Part shown: piece after piece, positions 23,701-35,030 of the stretch
Position numbering within the stretch: the first letter of the stretch is position 1
Layout: the number at the start of each line of letters is the position of its first letter
Notes under the pieces: model-generated
The model's database searches: none
What the model saw: the letters and a program-made list of their open reading frames with translations, nothing else
Told to the model about the DNA's origin: nothing
Made by a program: the position numbers and the translations under genes
DNA from: Eunapius fragilis
Taxonomy: Eukaryota > Porifera > Demospongiae > Spongillida > Spongillidae
DNA length: 64,000 nucleotides
Assembly (NCBI GenBank): GCA_963681505.1
Contig: OY811973.1
Span: 12,641,525 to 12,705,524 of the forward strand
Direction of reading: 5' to 3'

Positions 23701-26700
23701 TTCAGTACGGCCAAACAGAATACGAGTGTTTACTGGAAGAAAATAGATTGTGCTATCTGGCACAGCAATCTTGAATTGTCTGGCATCAAGCAAAAGATCT
23801 CCCTCAAAATATAATTCAACATCATCACCCTAAAAAGTAAATTAAGTAGCAATAATGTTTGCATAAACCGGCAATGTTTGCATAAACTGGCAATGTATAC
23901 ATACCTTTTGAAAGAACTTCACTATAAAAGCTGTGGTCATTCCAAATTGAGGATGAGAAAAGGCAACACACTCTCTCAGAAAGACAGGGATGTCATTTGT
24001 AGTTATCATTGGTGTGAAGAAGCGAGGGTCTGTATTCCACCTTTTACCATGAAATACTTCCCTGCATGTGAAGATGAATGCTGTAAGTTCTGCCTAATGG
24101 CAGAGCCCATAAACCACCACTATTTACACAGAAATGCCCTGAATCAGCTGCTGCATACACACAGTGACCAAAAAGTTCAAACAGAACCCAGGTTTCCTTC
24201 TTTAACTCAGGGATACGGATAAGGAATTGTGAGCTAGGCCATGCATTTTAGCCTTTCGGAAGTAATTGAACAATGTAGGCCACACCTTGAAAGGTTAGGG
24301 TGTTACACGTACTTGTAGATGGTGGTCACAACTGGATAACGTGTCAAATCACGAGCAATTTTCCTTTTTCCAAGACAGCTTGATAGTGTAGATCTCATAG
24401 AGTTGTAGTAAAATGGATAACGATCGGGGGACAAAAACTATTGCAAGCAAATAAAACACTGATTACAATTTCTTCAATAAACTATACCTTCAAAGATGGT
24501 ACAAATCCTGGTAGGAGGAATTTCCGTACTTTAGACAGACTAGGTACAGAATGGCCTGCACTTTGAAGCATGAACCATATGAAGGATAAATTTGATTCTC
24601 CCTAAACCATGTCAACCAGTCTATCTGAACCTGCGGCAGCAGGTTCAATATAGGATTGATTGAGGGTTGATGAATGTCATTAATAAAACTTCACTAGCAT
24701 CTGGAGGGACAACGGAGAAACGGATCGCTTATCTCTTTGTCGCGGCGGAATGAGAGCACAACGATCTACAGTTCTACGTTTGTTCCGTGTCATAAAACGG
24801 TGTGGTTATAGAGAAACAAACAATTTCCTGTTTCTCGTGCCCAATCCTAAAATAATTCTCCATCGTCGTCTTCTTCTTCTTCTTCTTAGGAAGGTATAAC
24901 TCGAGCTAAGAACGGTTTTGGAGGACGGGAATAGTACCAATCGCTTCGAAATTTACCGGCACGTTATCCTTACATGTCATATAGACATACATATATCAAG
25001 TTCTATTTATTAATAATTTTAGGCAGTTATAAATACTCTAACCTGCACTAACTTTATTTGGTGTTCCACTTTGGCTAATAGTGAAGTTCTTTTTCTAAAA
25101 ATGCAAAAGAAGAGATCTAAGCAACGAGCGGAATACCTCCAAAAGCAAGACGAGAACAAAGCTAAAGCCCGAGCGCTCTACAAGGCCAATCCCCCCCCCC
25201 AAAAGAAGGCCTCTGTACGCGACAACTGCAAGGCCGATCCAGAAAAGAAGGCCTCTGTACGCGACAGCTACAAGGCCGATCCAGAAAAGAAGGCCTCTGT
25301 ACGCGACAGCTACAAGGCCGATCCCGAAATGAAGAAGGCCTCTGTACGCGACAGCTACAAGGCCGATATTGAATCTAAGCGATCTGCTAAAAGGTGGCGA
25401 TACGAAGAGGACCCCAAGGAGAACCGTGCTGCTCAAAGGCGGCGATATGAAGAACCTCGAGGAGAACCGTGCTGCTAAAACTAAAGGCGGCGATATGAAG
25501 AGGACCTCGAGGGAAATCGCGCTGCTAAAAGGGAGAAATATCAGCTACCATTAAGCATCTAAAAGGAGTCGGTATTGGAATGACCCCGCTGTCCGATTGG
25601 CTAAATGTGAGAGGACGCGGTACCGCAGGGGTCACAGAACTACCACTACCACCCAAAGGTATGTTATGGCATGTTGTATTAACATTAAAAAGCTGTGCAT
25701 GCAACATTTGTACAGCATAGTCGGGCGGCCCTACTACCGTGTTTGGTCGGGTTTGTCATACACCCTACTACCTGTAGGTAGTAGGGCCCGCCCGACTATG
25801 TACACCACGGATCTGCACAAAAACCATTCACTTCACATGCATGGTGGCTCAACTGTGTGTACAGTAGTGTCTATTGTTTTAATCTGATAAAGCTTCCTTA
25901 TCTGAAGACTTCCTAGTCTAGCCATGTACTGTGAATGTTGCAACTGTATGAATATAGTTACAGTTGCATGGGCTGAGAACTAAATAGCTGCAAGAAAATT
26001 ACTGCAACTATATCCTTTTCCCATATAGCTACTCCTTGTATGAACCCAAATCTCATGCACCAATGGAGTATAATGGTGGTCTTGAAAAAGCTACTCCTAG
26101 GGGTAGTGATCTGCCTGTGCAGCAGTAAGTAAGATAAGCCACCATTAGGTACTTCTATAGCAGCACACTCACATTTATAAAAACAAACCTTCTGCCCACA
26201 CTCATAAAGCTGCAGACCCTGTCCACAGATATTACCTCACATGAGAACATATCCTTATCGATCGATCTACATGCATGCTGCCATGTACTGCCATGTAGTT
26301 CACTTCCTTAGTTCCCACACTACCCATCTATACAACTTAAGTGCATGTAGGCTACACCTCCATGTTTAGATGGGACCATTTTTACTGGATCAAATTTGAC
26401 CAATAGAATTTTAGCACAACTGACACGTATACACCCCTTCCCTCCCTGTCATTAATATGATGGAATTGGACTCACAGTCTGCACACGTGTTAAGGCTTTG
26501 CAGGTATAAAAGCCACTCATCCGCTGAATAGTGCACTTAGCAAAAAGAGGTAAAATTTTAATAATACTCTATGTGCATGTGTAAAGGCTTTGCACTTTGC
26601 TTTAAAAAATAAAGAAGTAAAAATTTAATCATACTCTCTGTTACGTATATGTAGATGGCTGACGACCTTTGCGGGTTTTTCACCAACGAGGGGTCGGAGG

Positions 26701-27932
26701 AGGAAGAGTACATTCATCCTCCAACTCCTCTCCCCTTCACCCCACCACCTCCAGAAGCCCCGCTTCTGCCACCACCACCAGCAGCACTGCCCACACCACT
26801 ACCAGCAGCTACTCCCGCCGGCACCACCAGCGCTGCCCCCACCAGCGCTCCTGCCCCCACCATCAGTGCTGCCCCCACCACCAGCAGTACTATTAAAGTT
26901 ATTTGTTCTTGCATTAAGAGATAAAGGGGATCATCCATCCTCTTCCTACATTTGATTATTGACTATGATACTGCTATGACAGGGTGGAAAAAAACTTATG
27001 AAACAAGTAAATAAAAACATTCTCTAACGAGAGAGTTGTTGGTATATAGGATTGACCAATGGTGGTGTAAAAAGCATGGAAACAAGAGTGACAGAAATAT
27101 TATTGGAAAATTGAAATAGGCCTATATTTAGCACACAATACAACACACATGCCTGAATAATGGGCTAAATATAGGCCTATTTCAATTTTCCAATAATATT
27201 TCTGTCACTCTTGTTTCCATGCTTTTTACACCACCATTGGTCAATCCTATATACCAACAACTCTCTCGTTAGAGAATGTTTTTATTTACTTGTTACTATA
27301 ATAAGCATGTACATATTTACGCACCATTGGATGAGGACCATGAATCAGAATGTAGAGGAGAGCAAACAATAGGTTTGGAAAAGGTTTGCAAGTAGATGAA
27401 CGTTCCAAACTCCTCGCAAGTTGTACAACATCTATAGTATCATAAAACACAGTGAATCTCAAAGTGGTTACCTTCAGGACTAATATAAATGGCTGTGGAT
27501 GCTTAAATTATAGCGTACCTGACTCAATGACAGATTCATCTTCATCGGAGCACCCATCCTCGTACGTGTATTGACAATCCTCGTCATTTCGATCAAATCC
27601 AGCTCCAACGTCTTCTATAAATCCTTCCTGTTTTTAAGAATACAGTCATTAGATACGCGTGAACTAATTGAAAACCAGTACTTCTGAGCAGCGGTGTTGG
27701 TTTTGCTCCTTTGACACGTGGGAGAGACTTTCTACTAAAATTCGATGCCTTTCAGTTCCGAAGTGCCGCTCTAAATTACTCTCGCTCATGAATCCTCGAT
27801 CGCATACGTCACAAAAGAACTCTACAAACACAGACAGTACACTTTTACTTAGCAAAGCTTATACAATCGATATCTCTAAACTATGAAAGTTCAAATGATA
27901 AACAAACCGTTTGCAACTATTCCGCCCGCCAT
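20797..27932 (-). CDS. Plavaka/CACTA-like transposase, 15 exons
   Basis: Exons: 27932-27908, 27821-27682, 27627-27519, 27431-27325, 24601-24488, 24437-24313, 24061-23905, 23829-23569, 23391-22972, 22913-22735, 22684-22387, 22340-22147, 22083-21965, 21422-21195, 21141-20797. The product is about 940 residues, and phases agree except for one apparent extra base near 21,318. A C2H2 finger (C-x2-C-x12-H-x5-H, about residues 10-32) is followed by an acidic stretch. The DDE core shows LFFDDTSENKSKKW (about 374), CDNPQASKLVNHLGG (about 462) and CAERPESFNSNIR (about 708), then GNKQAPSRDIA and a C-terminal VHECGSSC. These motifs are familiar from fungal Plavaka transposases, so the family call is from memory. 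Intron 4 (2.7 kb) hosts other repeats. The role is inferred to be cut-and-paste transposition; a domesticated host gene is the alternative. Confidence 0.75.
25071..25478 (+). CDS. Lys/Arg-rich protein with 14-residue repeats
   Basis: A plus-strand frame of 135 codons lies inside intron 4 of the transposase gene. Residues 47-100 hold about four copies of KKASVRDSYKADPE (42-bp unit), followed by degenerate RRRYEEDPKENRAA copies that continue out of frame to about 25,660, where a GTATGT donor-like site follows. Such KADPEKK arrays are common near the N terminus of mobile-element proteins in sponges and cnidarians (recalled, not searched). It is probably a degraded gene fragment. Confidence 0.45.
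   Translation: MANSEVLFLKMQKKRSKQRAEYLQKQDENKAKARALYKANPPPQKKASVRDNCKADPEKKASVRDSYKADPEKKASVRDSYKADPEMKKASVRDSYKADIESKRSAKRWRYEEDPKENRAAQRRRYEEPRGEPCC
25716..25800. repeat. 85-bp hairpin element
   Basis: Inverted arms CATAGTCGGGCGG and CCGCCCGACTATG, extended by CCCTACTACC and its complement, enclose a loop of about 38 bp. It is a likely miniature inverted-repeat element; a 4-bp TACA repeat lies near both ends. Confidence 0.65.
25915..27000. repeat. dispersed repeat shared with 60.25-60.56 kb
   Basis: Segments such as tgcaactgtatgaatata, actccttgtatg, aacccaaatctcatgca and gcattaagagataaa occur in the same order at 60,250-60,560, where the middle is shortened. Both copies end in the AACAAGTAAATAAA foldback sequence, so the two parts may form one larger non-autonomous element. 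Confidence 0.7.
26655..26924 (+). CDS. Pro/Ala/Thr-rich reading frame, doubtful
   Basis: A frame of 89 codons begins MADDLCGFFTNEGSEEEEY and becomes a low-complexity run of Pro, Ala and Thr (PPTPLPFTPPPPEAP), ending inside dispersed-repeat sequence. The N terminus looks protein-like but there is no partner exon. The opposite strand is also open through the GC-rich repeat. Confidence 0.25.
   Translation: MADDLCGFFTNEGSEEEEYIHPPTPLPFTPPPPEAPLLPPPPAALPTPLPAATPAGTTSAAPTSAPAPTISAAPTTSSTIKVICSCIKR
27002..27294. mobile_element. foldback MITE, AACAAGTAAATAAA family, copy 2
   Basis: The two arms, about 130 bp each, are almost perfect reverse complements and start with AACAAGTAAATAAAAACATT. They enclose a short loop around cacaatacaacacacatgcc. 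The element sits in intron 4 of the Plavaka-like gene. Such a long hairpin could form double-stranded RNA when transcribed. Confidence 0.9.
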
Positions 27933-28030
27933 GTTGTCAAAATAATAATAAACCAACGACCACGTGGCCATGATTAAATTTTATTCGTTGGCGGGCTTTC
28001 ACCTTTGATCACTATTACTGGTATAGTAGT

Positions 28031-28324
28031 ATGCATCGCTTAGTTTCTGCTGGATTTGGCAGTGCGAGTTCAACAATTCGTGGCACTCCCAGTTCTACAT
28101 CAGCATCACTGACAATTTTGTCTTCAGGAACATCCAGTATAGCGTATCATGGCACTAGCTTAGGCCTACCTGTATCAACATCCAGTATGGCCACCGTACC
28201 TTCAACATCACGATCTGCTGAAGATTCAATTTCAGCATCTGAAATTCAAAGGACGCCATACGACCGTTCGGACCGTAACTTGGATACAATTCCACCACAT
28301 CAGCTACAACCTTGTCTAAAATAG
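28031..28324 (+). CDS. Ser/Thr-rich small protein, unknown
   Basis: A 97-residue frame begins 98 bp from the transposase start codon in the divergent direction. It is rich in Ser and Thr (SSTIRGTPSSTSASLTILSS) with a charged end (YDRSDRNLDTIPPH). The stop codon directly abuts a GTACTT sequence. No family was recognised; it may be a regulatory or accessory protein of the element, or an untranslated leader. Confidence 0.4.
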   Translation: MHRLVSAGFGSASSTIRGTPSSTSASLTILSSGTSSIAYHGTSLGLPVSTSSMATVPSTSRSAEDSISASEIQRTPYDRSDRNLDTIPPHQLQPCLK

Positions 28325-28677
28325 GTACTTCAAGATTTTTTTGAAATCGTGTTTTGTGCTGCGATTATAATATCATCAAAAAGAGCAAAAAAAATGCCGC
28401 AGAATGGCACCTTATACATGATATTTGGATTAGTATTGTCAAAGTTACAGCGTTCCAAAGACTGCATTTTGAGTGAACGGTATGGTATACGCGATCGTAT
28501 AAAAAATTGTGACGGTTTATGTGCTCTTTACTGCAGTTATTGAACCACTCAATATTATCTTGCCAGAATATAACTACATGTAGGGTACACATATATATGC
28601 ATACATATTAGATTAAATAACAATTTCAGGTATTTTCAGGTAATCAGTAACATAGTCAACTAAGAACTCATAAATGG

Positions 28678-29070
28678 TCATGTAGTAACGTAATCTCCTT
28701 CATCTTGATTTTCATCGTGTTTCCAGTAGGTTACAGTAACTTTTGGCATATTTGACCTTTTAGAACACTTTACTGATAAGACATGACCTTGGTAAAGGAC
28801 AATTTGGTTGTTGACAAACCACATATGTTCAAAGTGAAGTCCCACGGCTGGATTAGTGAGTATTGCAGTAAGGTGCTCTCTGATTATCCTGTAGTTCTGG
28901 GAATTCATCTTGCTGTTGGGCCTTTCCATCAGCCACATCCTGCAGGTTTTTGCAGTTTTCTTCTGAATGTGCCAATTTTTTTTTTCTACAAGTCGCTTGT
29001 CCTGTTTTTTTTTTTTTTGCAATATTTTTTCATGCATTTGACTAAGTACCTTAAACTTTTGAAATTGTTT
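28678..29070 (-). CDS. Lys-rich protein with Tudor-like C terminus, last exon
   Basis: A minus-strand frame of about 130 codons ends with a stop at 28,678. It starts with a lysine-rich helix-like part (MHEKILQKKKKQDKRLVEKK), then HLTAILTNPAVG, and ends in an HMWFVNN..LYQGHVLSV...VTVTYWKHDE pattern. That pattern resembles small barrel domains at the C terminus of several sponge and cnidarian mobile-element proteins (recalled). A caaaag acceptor-like site lies near 29,060. It is probably the last exon of the gene that includes 29,975-30,335. Confidence 0.45.
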   Translation of the reverse strand, partial: KQFQKFKVLSQMHEKILQKKKKQDKRLVEKKNWHIQKKTAKTCRMWLMERPNSKMNSQNYRIIREHLTAILTNPAVGLHFEHMWFVNNQIVLYQGHVLSVKCSKRSNMPKVTVTYWKHDENQDEGDYVTT

Positions 29071-29941
29071 GATTAAAAATTTCATAACTCTATCCTGCTC
29101 ATCTTGGGTGTTGTTTCAAGCCACTTTAAGGTTATTTATTTTAGTTTTCACCTTCCCATCTATAAATCCTATTGTAACATTAGGAGCAGTTCTGAAATGA
29201 TGGAAAGCTCAGCGAACATATTGCTACACACTCAATAGGCCAAGGTTTTATACAGAGGGAAAGAAAAGGACCCACAACTACTATATACATAGTTCTTATC
29301 TAAATAGTCTAAAAGACCAAGCCTCCTATCTGCTTTCAGCCATTGTCCAAAGTTACGTACCAGCACCTTCTGTAACTATCCACATTAACATGCACATATC
29401 ATGCATTACCAAATACAAATGCCAAGCACACCACAAATCTACATGCATGCATCACATGAATTCTGCAGAGCCTTGTAGCTACGTGATGACCACACAAAGC
29501 CTGCAATGTCCCTTCTATTTGAGTTGTTGCTGAAGCTTTTTGTCATGCTGGCTACATGTAAAATGTATGAAGGGAACTGCATATGTGATAAATGTTATCT
29601 TGTTGTTACATGTAGTGCATACCTTTGGTGTACATGTGAGTTGATGCATGGTGCATGTGGCCATGTTGTTGCCCCTCCTTGGCAATAAATGATACAACCC
29701 TCAGAGTTGCCTTATAGCAACAAATTTTAAAATTCCCCCTTTAAGGTTTTCCTAAAAGTTAAGTGCAGGAGCTGAGTATGTTTTGATGTGTTGTTGAGAG
29801 GCTACCATCAAGGTACTCAATGACTTTTATAATGCTAGCTATAAGCCTTGACAAGATTTCTGTCATGTTATCCTTATCCTTTGTACTAAAACTTGCAAAC
29901 TCAAAATCTCCTTTAGTTTAAATTGTCTGTGTAAACATCTT

Positions 29942-30335
29942 TCATCCGTGAGAACTGCTTGGCTTGTCAACTACTGGACACAATGAGGTAAAAGTATGAG
30001 GTGCTGAAAGAGTTTGAATTGGTAGGATAAATTGCTTATCTAACAGCTTAATCATGGCATCACAATTCCGATCTGCAAACTTCTTTATATATATCGTTTT
30101 TATTGTAGATATGAAGCGTCGTATTGATCGCTGTAAGGCATCCACGTTGAAAAATGCTCCAGCTTGCAGAGAAGCCACTTTTATGGCAGTGTCTGAAATG
30201 CTTTTATTTGTGTCATTTGTATATAGGTACATCACCAATCCTTTTCTTAGTACAGGCAGTAGAATATTATTGTCAGCACTCATATCACTTCTAAATGTTT
30301 CAAGATGCTTGTTAAAATCATTGGCAGTCTTCGTC
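29942..30335 (-). CDS. upstream exon of unknown gene
   Basis: An open minus-strand stretch runs from an acceptor-like tatattag at 30,336. It encodes RTKTANDFNKHLETFRSDMS, then a mixed helical sequence (ALQRSIRRFISTIKTIYIKK, KLLDKQFILP). A possible donor GTAGTT lies at about 29,974. Composition and lack of internal stops suggest coding. No family was recognised. It may belong with the exon ending at 28,678; the link across 29.1-29.9 kb is not resolved. Confidence 0.4.
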
Positions 30336-31188
30336 CTAATATAAAAAGTGACAGATTTGTTTCCAACGTCTACATATTTACTTCGTGACCGTTAAGTAAG
30401 TCAATGTATATGGCCTGGGGACTAGGCTTGAAATGAAAACCTTGTTTAAAAAGTACCTTGGGAGTCGGTTGTAGATTACAGAATTGCAATTCCTAGTAGT
30501 GTTGCATTAGCCATGAAAGGAATCTTAACTAAAAAGTTGCGCCGCTCGAAGATTAAGGTACACTCTAATTAGAGTTATAATGTGCTCGATCATTCGATAC
30601 ATAAAACTATTTTCTGCTGTTTTGAAAGTTACAAAAACTAGTAAAAAAAACAGTGCTTCTTACACTAGGAAACGTTTTAAGTGATTTGGTTTTGCACAGA
30701 GCGTATACCAAGTGCAAACACATATGCCATCTGATAACACCTTGGGCATCGTCTGAAGTCGATGATAAAAGAAATGTAAGTAGATAATAACCTTTGGAAC
30801 CTGTTTATCAGAACTCTATCCCCGCCGCTCAACACGTATAAAAGTTTTACAAAATATGAAAGTCAGCCAATATTTCAGCGCGCCAGAAATATTGAACGAG
30901 TGTAGTTTTCTAGGTTTTGACTACACAGAGGCTTAGATCATTTAGTATCCTACCTGAAAAGCACAGCAGAGTCCTCAATTGCTACCAAACCAATACAAAC
31001 TAGCCTTCGCTTCTATGTCCCGTATAACTTCAATCTATCACTTCCGTCACAATTTTTACTCCTTATTTCGGTTACCACTTTTTCGGTACACGTACGTCAT
31101 ATATTGAAGTACCTATCTAAAAAGCATCTGCGAAGAGCTGAAAAGGTTGAGACGTATAGTTGAAGTGTTGCAAGCAGAACAAAAGAAG

Positions 31189-31982
31189 ATGGCAGGAAGT
31201 ATGACGAAGTTTTTTGAATCTTCCTTTTCCATTGAAACCTGTTCCTTTAAAGTAAGTTAATGGATGAGTATTAATGTATGTTATGTACATTTGTGTTTTA
31301 TCATGCAAGGAGGAGCTTTGTGTTCAATTGGCAGTGCTGTTCTGCAATAATGTTAGAAGAGATCCATCCAAGTCGGATATCAATGTAAGTTTTCATTTAC
31401 CTGCACAGTAGTCTGCCTAAACTCAAATCCACATGCACAGGACATGCTAGGAAGGGTAATGGGCGTGGATGCAGTTATTCCACATAAGCTTCAGAAAGCG
31501 TTAAAGTTTTGCAACAAGAAACTTGCAGATATGCGATCGGAGGAAAGGCGACGAGTAAGCATGATGTTTAAACTGATGTATTTTAATCTATATCCATATA
31601 CAATCTAGCTGTTTGGTACTCAGCCATGCCAGGGATTTCTGACAATGAACACTAAACAATTTGCTGAACGATTCCTGGTAACATACAAAGTTAGTCTGGC
31701 AGACAATTTAGAAACGTATACAAAACATCTTGCTCTCATGGTAAGATACAAATGCAACAATTTGAAGTTAATTAATATTTTTTACTGTAGCGAACATTTG
31801 TGCGAACAACTGGGGATTCAAGCAGAGAAAAGACGCATAAAAAATTTGAGAAATGGATTGTTACTGTATTTCATGGAGACCCATCAACTGATGACCTGAG
31901 CGACATTGCTGCTAATGATGCGGAATTTGATTATGGCACTGCGTCTGCTCCAGTTGCTCCACTTTCTGGTGACTTCAATTAG
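31189..31982 (+). CDS. intact five-exon gene of unknown function
   Basis: Exons: 31189-31251, 31310-31384, 31441-31554, 31609-31740, 31791-31982. All introns are GT-AG, 54-58 bp long and phase 0. The product is 191 residues: MAGSMTKFFESSFSIETC, a helical middle (DMLGRVMGVDAVIPHKLQ, KKLADMRSEERRR), FGTQPCQGFLTMNTKQFAER, and an acidic C terminus (STDDLSDIAANDAEFDYG). The frame is also open upstream to about 31,125, giving an additional coiled-coil-like LKRLRRIVEVLQAEQKK, so the true start may be earlier. No family was recognised. It sits inside the inverted-repeat-bounded block with the transposase, so an accessory DNA-binding role is possible but is only inference. Confidence 0.65.
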
Positions 31983-34370
31983 CCAAATGGGTATTAAGTT
32001 TAGGACTGTGACTTTAACTATTTCCGATCGTGATTTCATTATTCATCCAGTCATTCTGATTACTTCACTCATCCAGTGATTTCATTTATTTCTCATTCTG
32101 ATTACATGTACCTCAATCATCCATGTTTTTGTGATTTCATTTTTTATTTTTTTCATCCAGTGATCTTTCTTGATTATAAGTTTGCATTGCATTATATGGG
32201 GCATGCATTCATAGGGTAGCTAGCTGGTAGGGTCTTATTCATTTATGAAACAGGCCATCAAAGATGAAAGTGCCAATTTGCATGGATTCGTAACAATTGG
32301 TCATGTCAATGTCATCCCAGCAAAAAAAGATTTGCCCAAGATCTTGCACGAACTGCCAAGATTATGCCGACCAACTTCTGGCTAATATCTTGCCCTTGTT
32401 TACTCAAGATAAACCACCCGGCTGGCATGATATGATGGCCACGATCTTGCCAGAACCTCGCCGCTGGGCATCCAAAGACCACGTAAAGTGCACCGCGCCA
32501 TTGGCACTTATTATTAAGAAGTTATTATTTTCAGACCGGTACGGGCTGTTAGCACTTCGTAACAGAGCCGTAACCACACTTTGTACGGTACGTTGTCGAC
32601 TCAATACAGAATGGAACTACAACCCGTTCCGAATCGACTTAACAAACCCGAACCAAGTCGTTAATTACTACGGACCTGACCCTATTCCGATATCGGCCCT
32701 GTGTCGGAATGTCAATGCCTTCCGGTTCCGTATCGGGCTGTATTTTTTTGGTTGTGTAGATTTATATTTTCATATCGTTATGGCTTATAGCATAGATAGT
32801 ATAGTATCTATGCTTATAGTTAATGACTACATGCTCGTAGGTGGGGCATAAATTAGATTCATGCTACTGCACGAATTCGTGCAGTAGTGCACAAAACGGA
32901 TGCGAGCTAGTCACCAGACTGATAGTACAGCCATCCGTCGGGTCCCCAGACTAGGAATAGGGCAAACTGTGTTCCCTTTTGCAACTTGTATTCAAATATA
33001 TATTCACAAAAAAGAATATAATATCATTCTAGAAAGGTCCTAAAGTGCGCATCACCTTACAGCACTTTTGTATCCCGTTCTGATGCAGAGTTATTCAATT
33101 TAGAATTCCATCGATGCCCCGGAAATTTCAACTTGGACTCAGACCAAAACGAGAGCGATGGCATTGCTCTGATGTTTCAGTTTACCCTGTTCGGTGTTCC
33201 AGTCACTGTTTCACGTTTGTTGTGTGTATATATTGTGAATTACCTTCATCATAACCAAAATAGGTATCTTATATCGACAGCGCCATTCGGATCCGCCAGT
33301 TAACTATTAATAATTGTCACATTTTGTCACACAATAATTAATTCAAAATGGCGCGTGAATAAGGTCTATTAATTATTAAACCAGATGATTCGCTTTGATA
33401 AATATGACAATAGCACATGCAACAGCTACAGTCTTAGAATGGCACGATGTCGTCAAAACTTTCCGAACACCTCTAACCTATGCTCATTCAAGCTAACAAA
33501 TTCGTTCTAAGATGTTGGATTTAATTTCTCGACGGCTGATTTGGCGCATCGCCCACGATTGGGGTTTAGGTTTCTAGATCTGAAGCAGAATTCATACCCG
33601 CCGCTACCCACGTCACAATGAATTTTCAAATTGATTAAAATTTTTTTTATTAATAACTTAAACTCTGGCCAAAAACTTGTACGGCTTTGGCCGTATAGGC
33701 CGTAGTGGTTGCTACGGCCCTGTATTAAGATTAAGAGTCTCAGTGGTAGGTGCTGGTAGGTGCAGCAAATGAATACATATTAGGCTTGAGCAGTATCGGA
33801 AGGCTCGGCACGGCAGCCGAAGAGGGGGTTAGTGTCCGAACACTACTGTTTCAATACATTGAAACGTGGGTCAAAAAGACCTACGCCCAGAAATTATGGC
33901 TGCGTGTGCTTAGCAACGAAATATTGCAATCGAACAACGTTGGAATGTGCGCTACTCTTCTTTAACACAACACTTGGTTGCATGTTTTATGGTTATAAAA
34001 CTTGTACTCTATCCGACACCACAAGTAGCACGAGCCACTCGAACACTATGAGACTTAAAACATAATAATGATATACACTTTTAGCGGTACGTCATTTTAC
34101 TCATTGGCTTGTGTACAAACTGTTGGAGTTTTCTGGCTCCAACGGCGCATTGCGTTGTCTTGCACATGGAATGAACTTGATAATTTTTTTGTTTTCGAAG
34201 TGGCTCTGTTATACGTTTTGAAGTTAACAGTTCGTGCACGAGACCTAGCAACTAGGTCAAAACGGTTAATCAGTATAGTACTACGTTATAGTTGTGCACG
34301 GACTGTTTTATACAACAGACACTGGCATTTTAGAAAATGAAAGGTTCTAATGTCCCTGCAGGCTTGCATG
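31983..34370. other. no supported gene
   Basis: It contains the right inverted-repeat end of the candidate large transposon (to 33,369). A 184-codon plus frame at 32,297-32,851 has no domain and overlaps repetitive motifs (caagatcttgc and variants). Frames at 33,750-34,340 are likewise unsupported. Confidence 0.55.
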
Positions 34371-34429
34371 GTCTCACTGACTCTCACATACTAGCCCTGA
34401 CCCCATGTACAACCAGCCCTATCCCCACA

Positions 34430-35030
34430 ACTCAACCCTGACCCCATGCACAACCAGCCCTGACACCATGCACAACCAGACTTGTCCCCATCCACAATCA
34501 GCCCTACCCTCAGAACCAATCCTGGGCCTATGCACAACCATGCAGCCCTGACCCCATGTACGCATGACCCTACAACCAGCCCTGGCTCCACAACCATGCC
34601 TCACAACCAGCTCTGGTCCCACACCAACCCTGAGCCCATGTACAACTGTGCTAACCTGGCCTCGTGAATGCACAACCCCACAACCAGCCCTAGCCCCACA
34701 ACCAGCTCTGGCCCCACAACCAGTCATAGCCCTACAACCAGCTCTGGCTCCACAACCAGCTCTGGCTCCACAACCAGCTCTGGCCCCACAACCAGCCCTA
34801 GCCCTACAACCAGCTCTGGCTCCACAACCAGCCCTGGTCCCACAACCAGCTCTGGCCCCACAACCAGCCCTAGCCCTACAACCAGCTCTGGCTCCACAAC
34901 CAGCTCTGACCCCACAACCAGCCCTAGCCCTACAACCAGTCATAGCCCTACAACCAGCTCTGGCCCTACAATCAGCCCTGGCCCCACAACCAGCTCTGGC
35001 TCCACAACCAGCTCTGGCCCCACAACCATG
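34430..35030. repeat. 18-bp minisatellite
   Basis: Imperfect tandem copies of an 18-bp unit, CCACAACCAGCTCTGGCC and variants, with a more degenerate left part. The unit is a multiple of three, so three or more frames are open (PQPALA and TSSGPT types). The array occupies the place where exons 8 onward of the paralogous receptor would be expected. Confidence 0.93.

Larger units (their letters stand above)
19689..33369. mobile_element. candidate large multi-gene DNA transposon
   Basis: The two ends are inverted copies of tagaccttattcacgcgcc continuing into attttgaat (19,690 onward, and its complement ending at 33,369). Further inside, agtctggggacccgac followed by a gcatccgttttgtgcac motif appears in inverted order at about 20,057-20,135 and 32,895-32,950. 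Between them lie a Plavaka-like transposase gene and at least three small genes. No matching target duplication is obvious, and two separate small elements could also explain the inverted ends, so the unit is a hypothesis. Confidence 0.4.

Noticed and set aside
32297-32851. 184-codon plus-strand frame
   Set aside because: No domain, overlaps repeated motifs and an inner inverted-repeat block of the candidate transposon. Chance is more likely.
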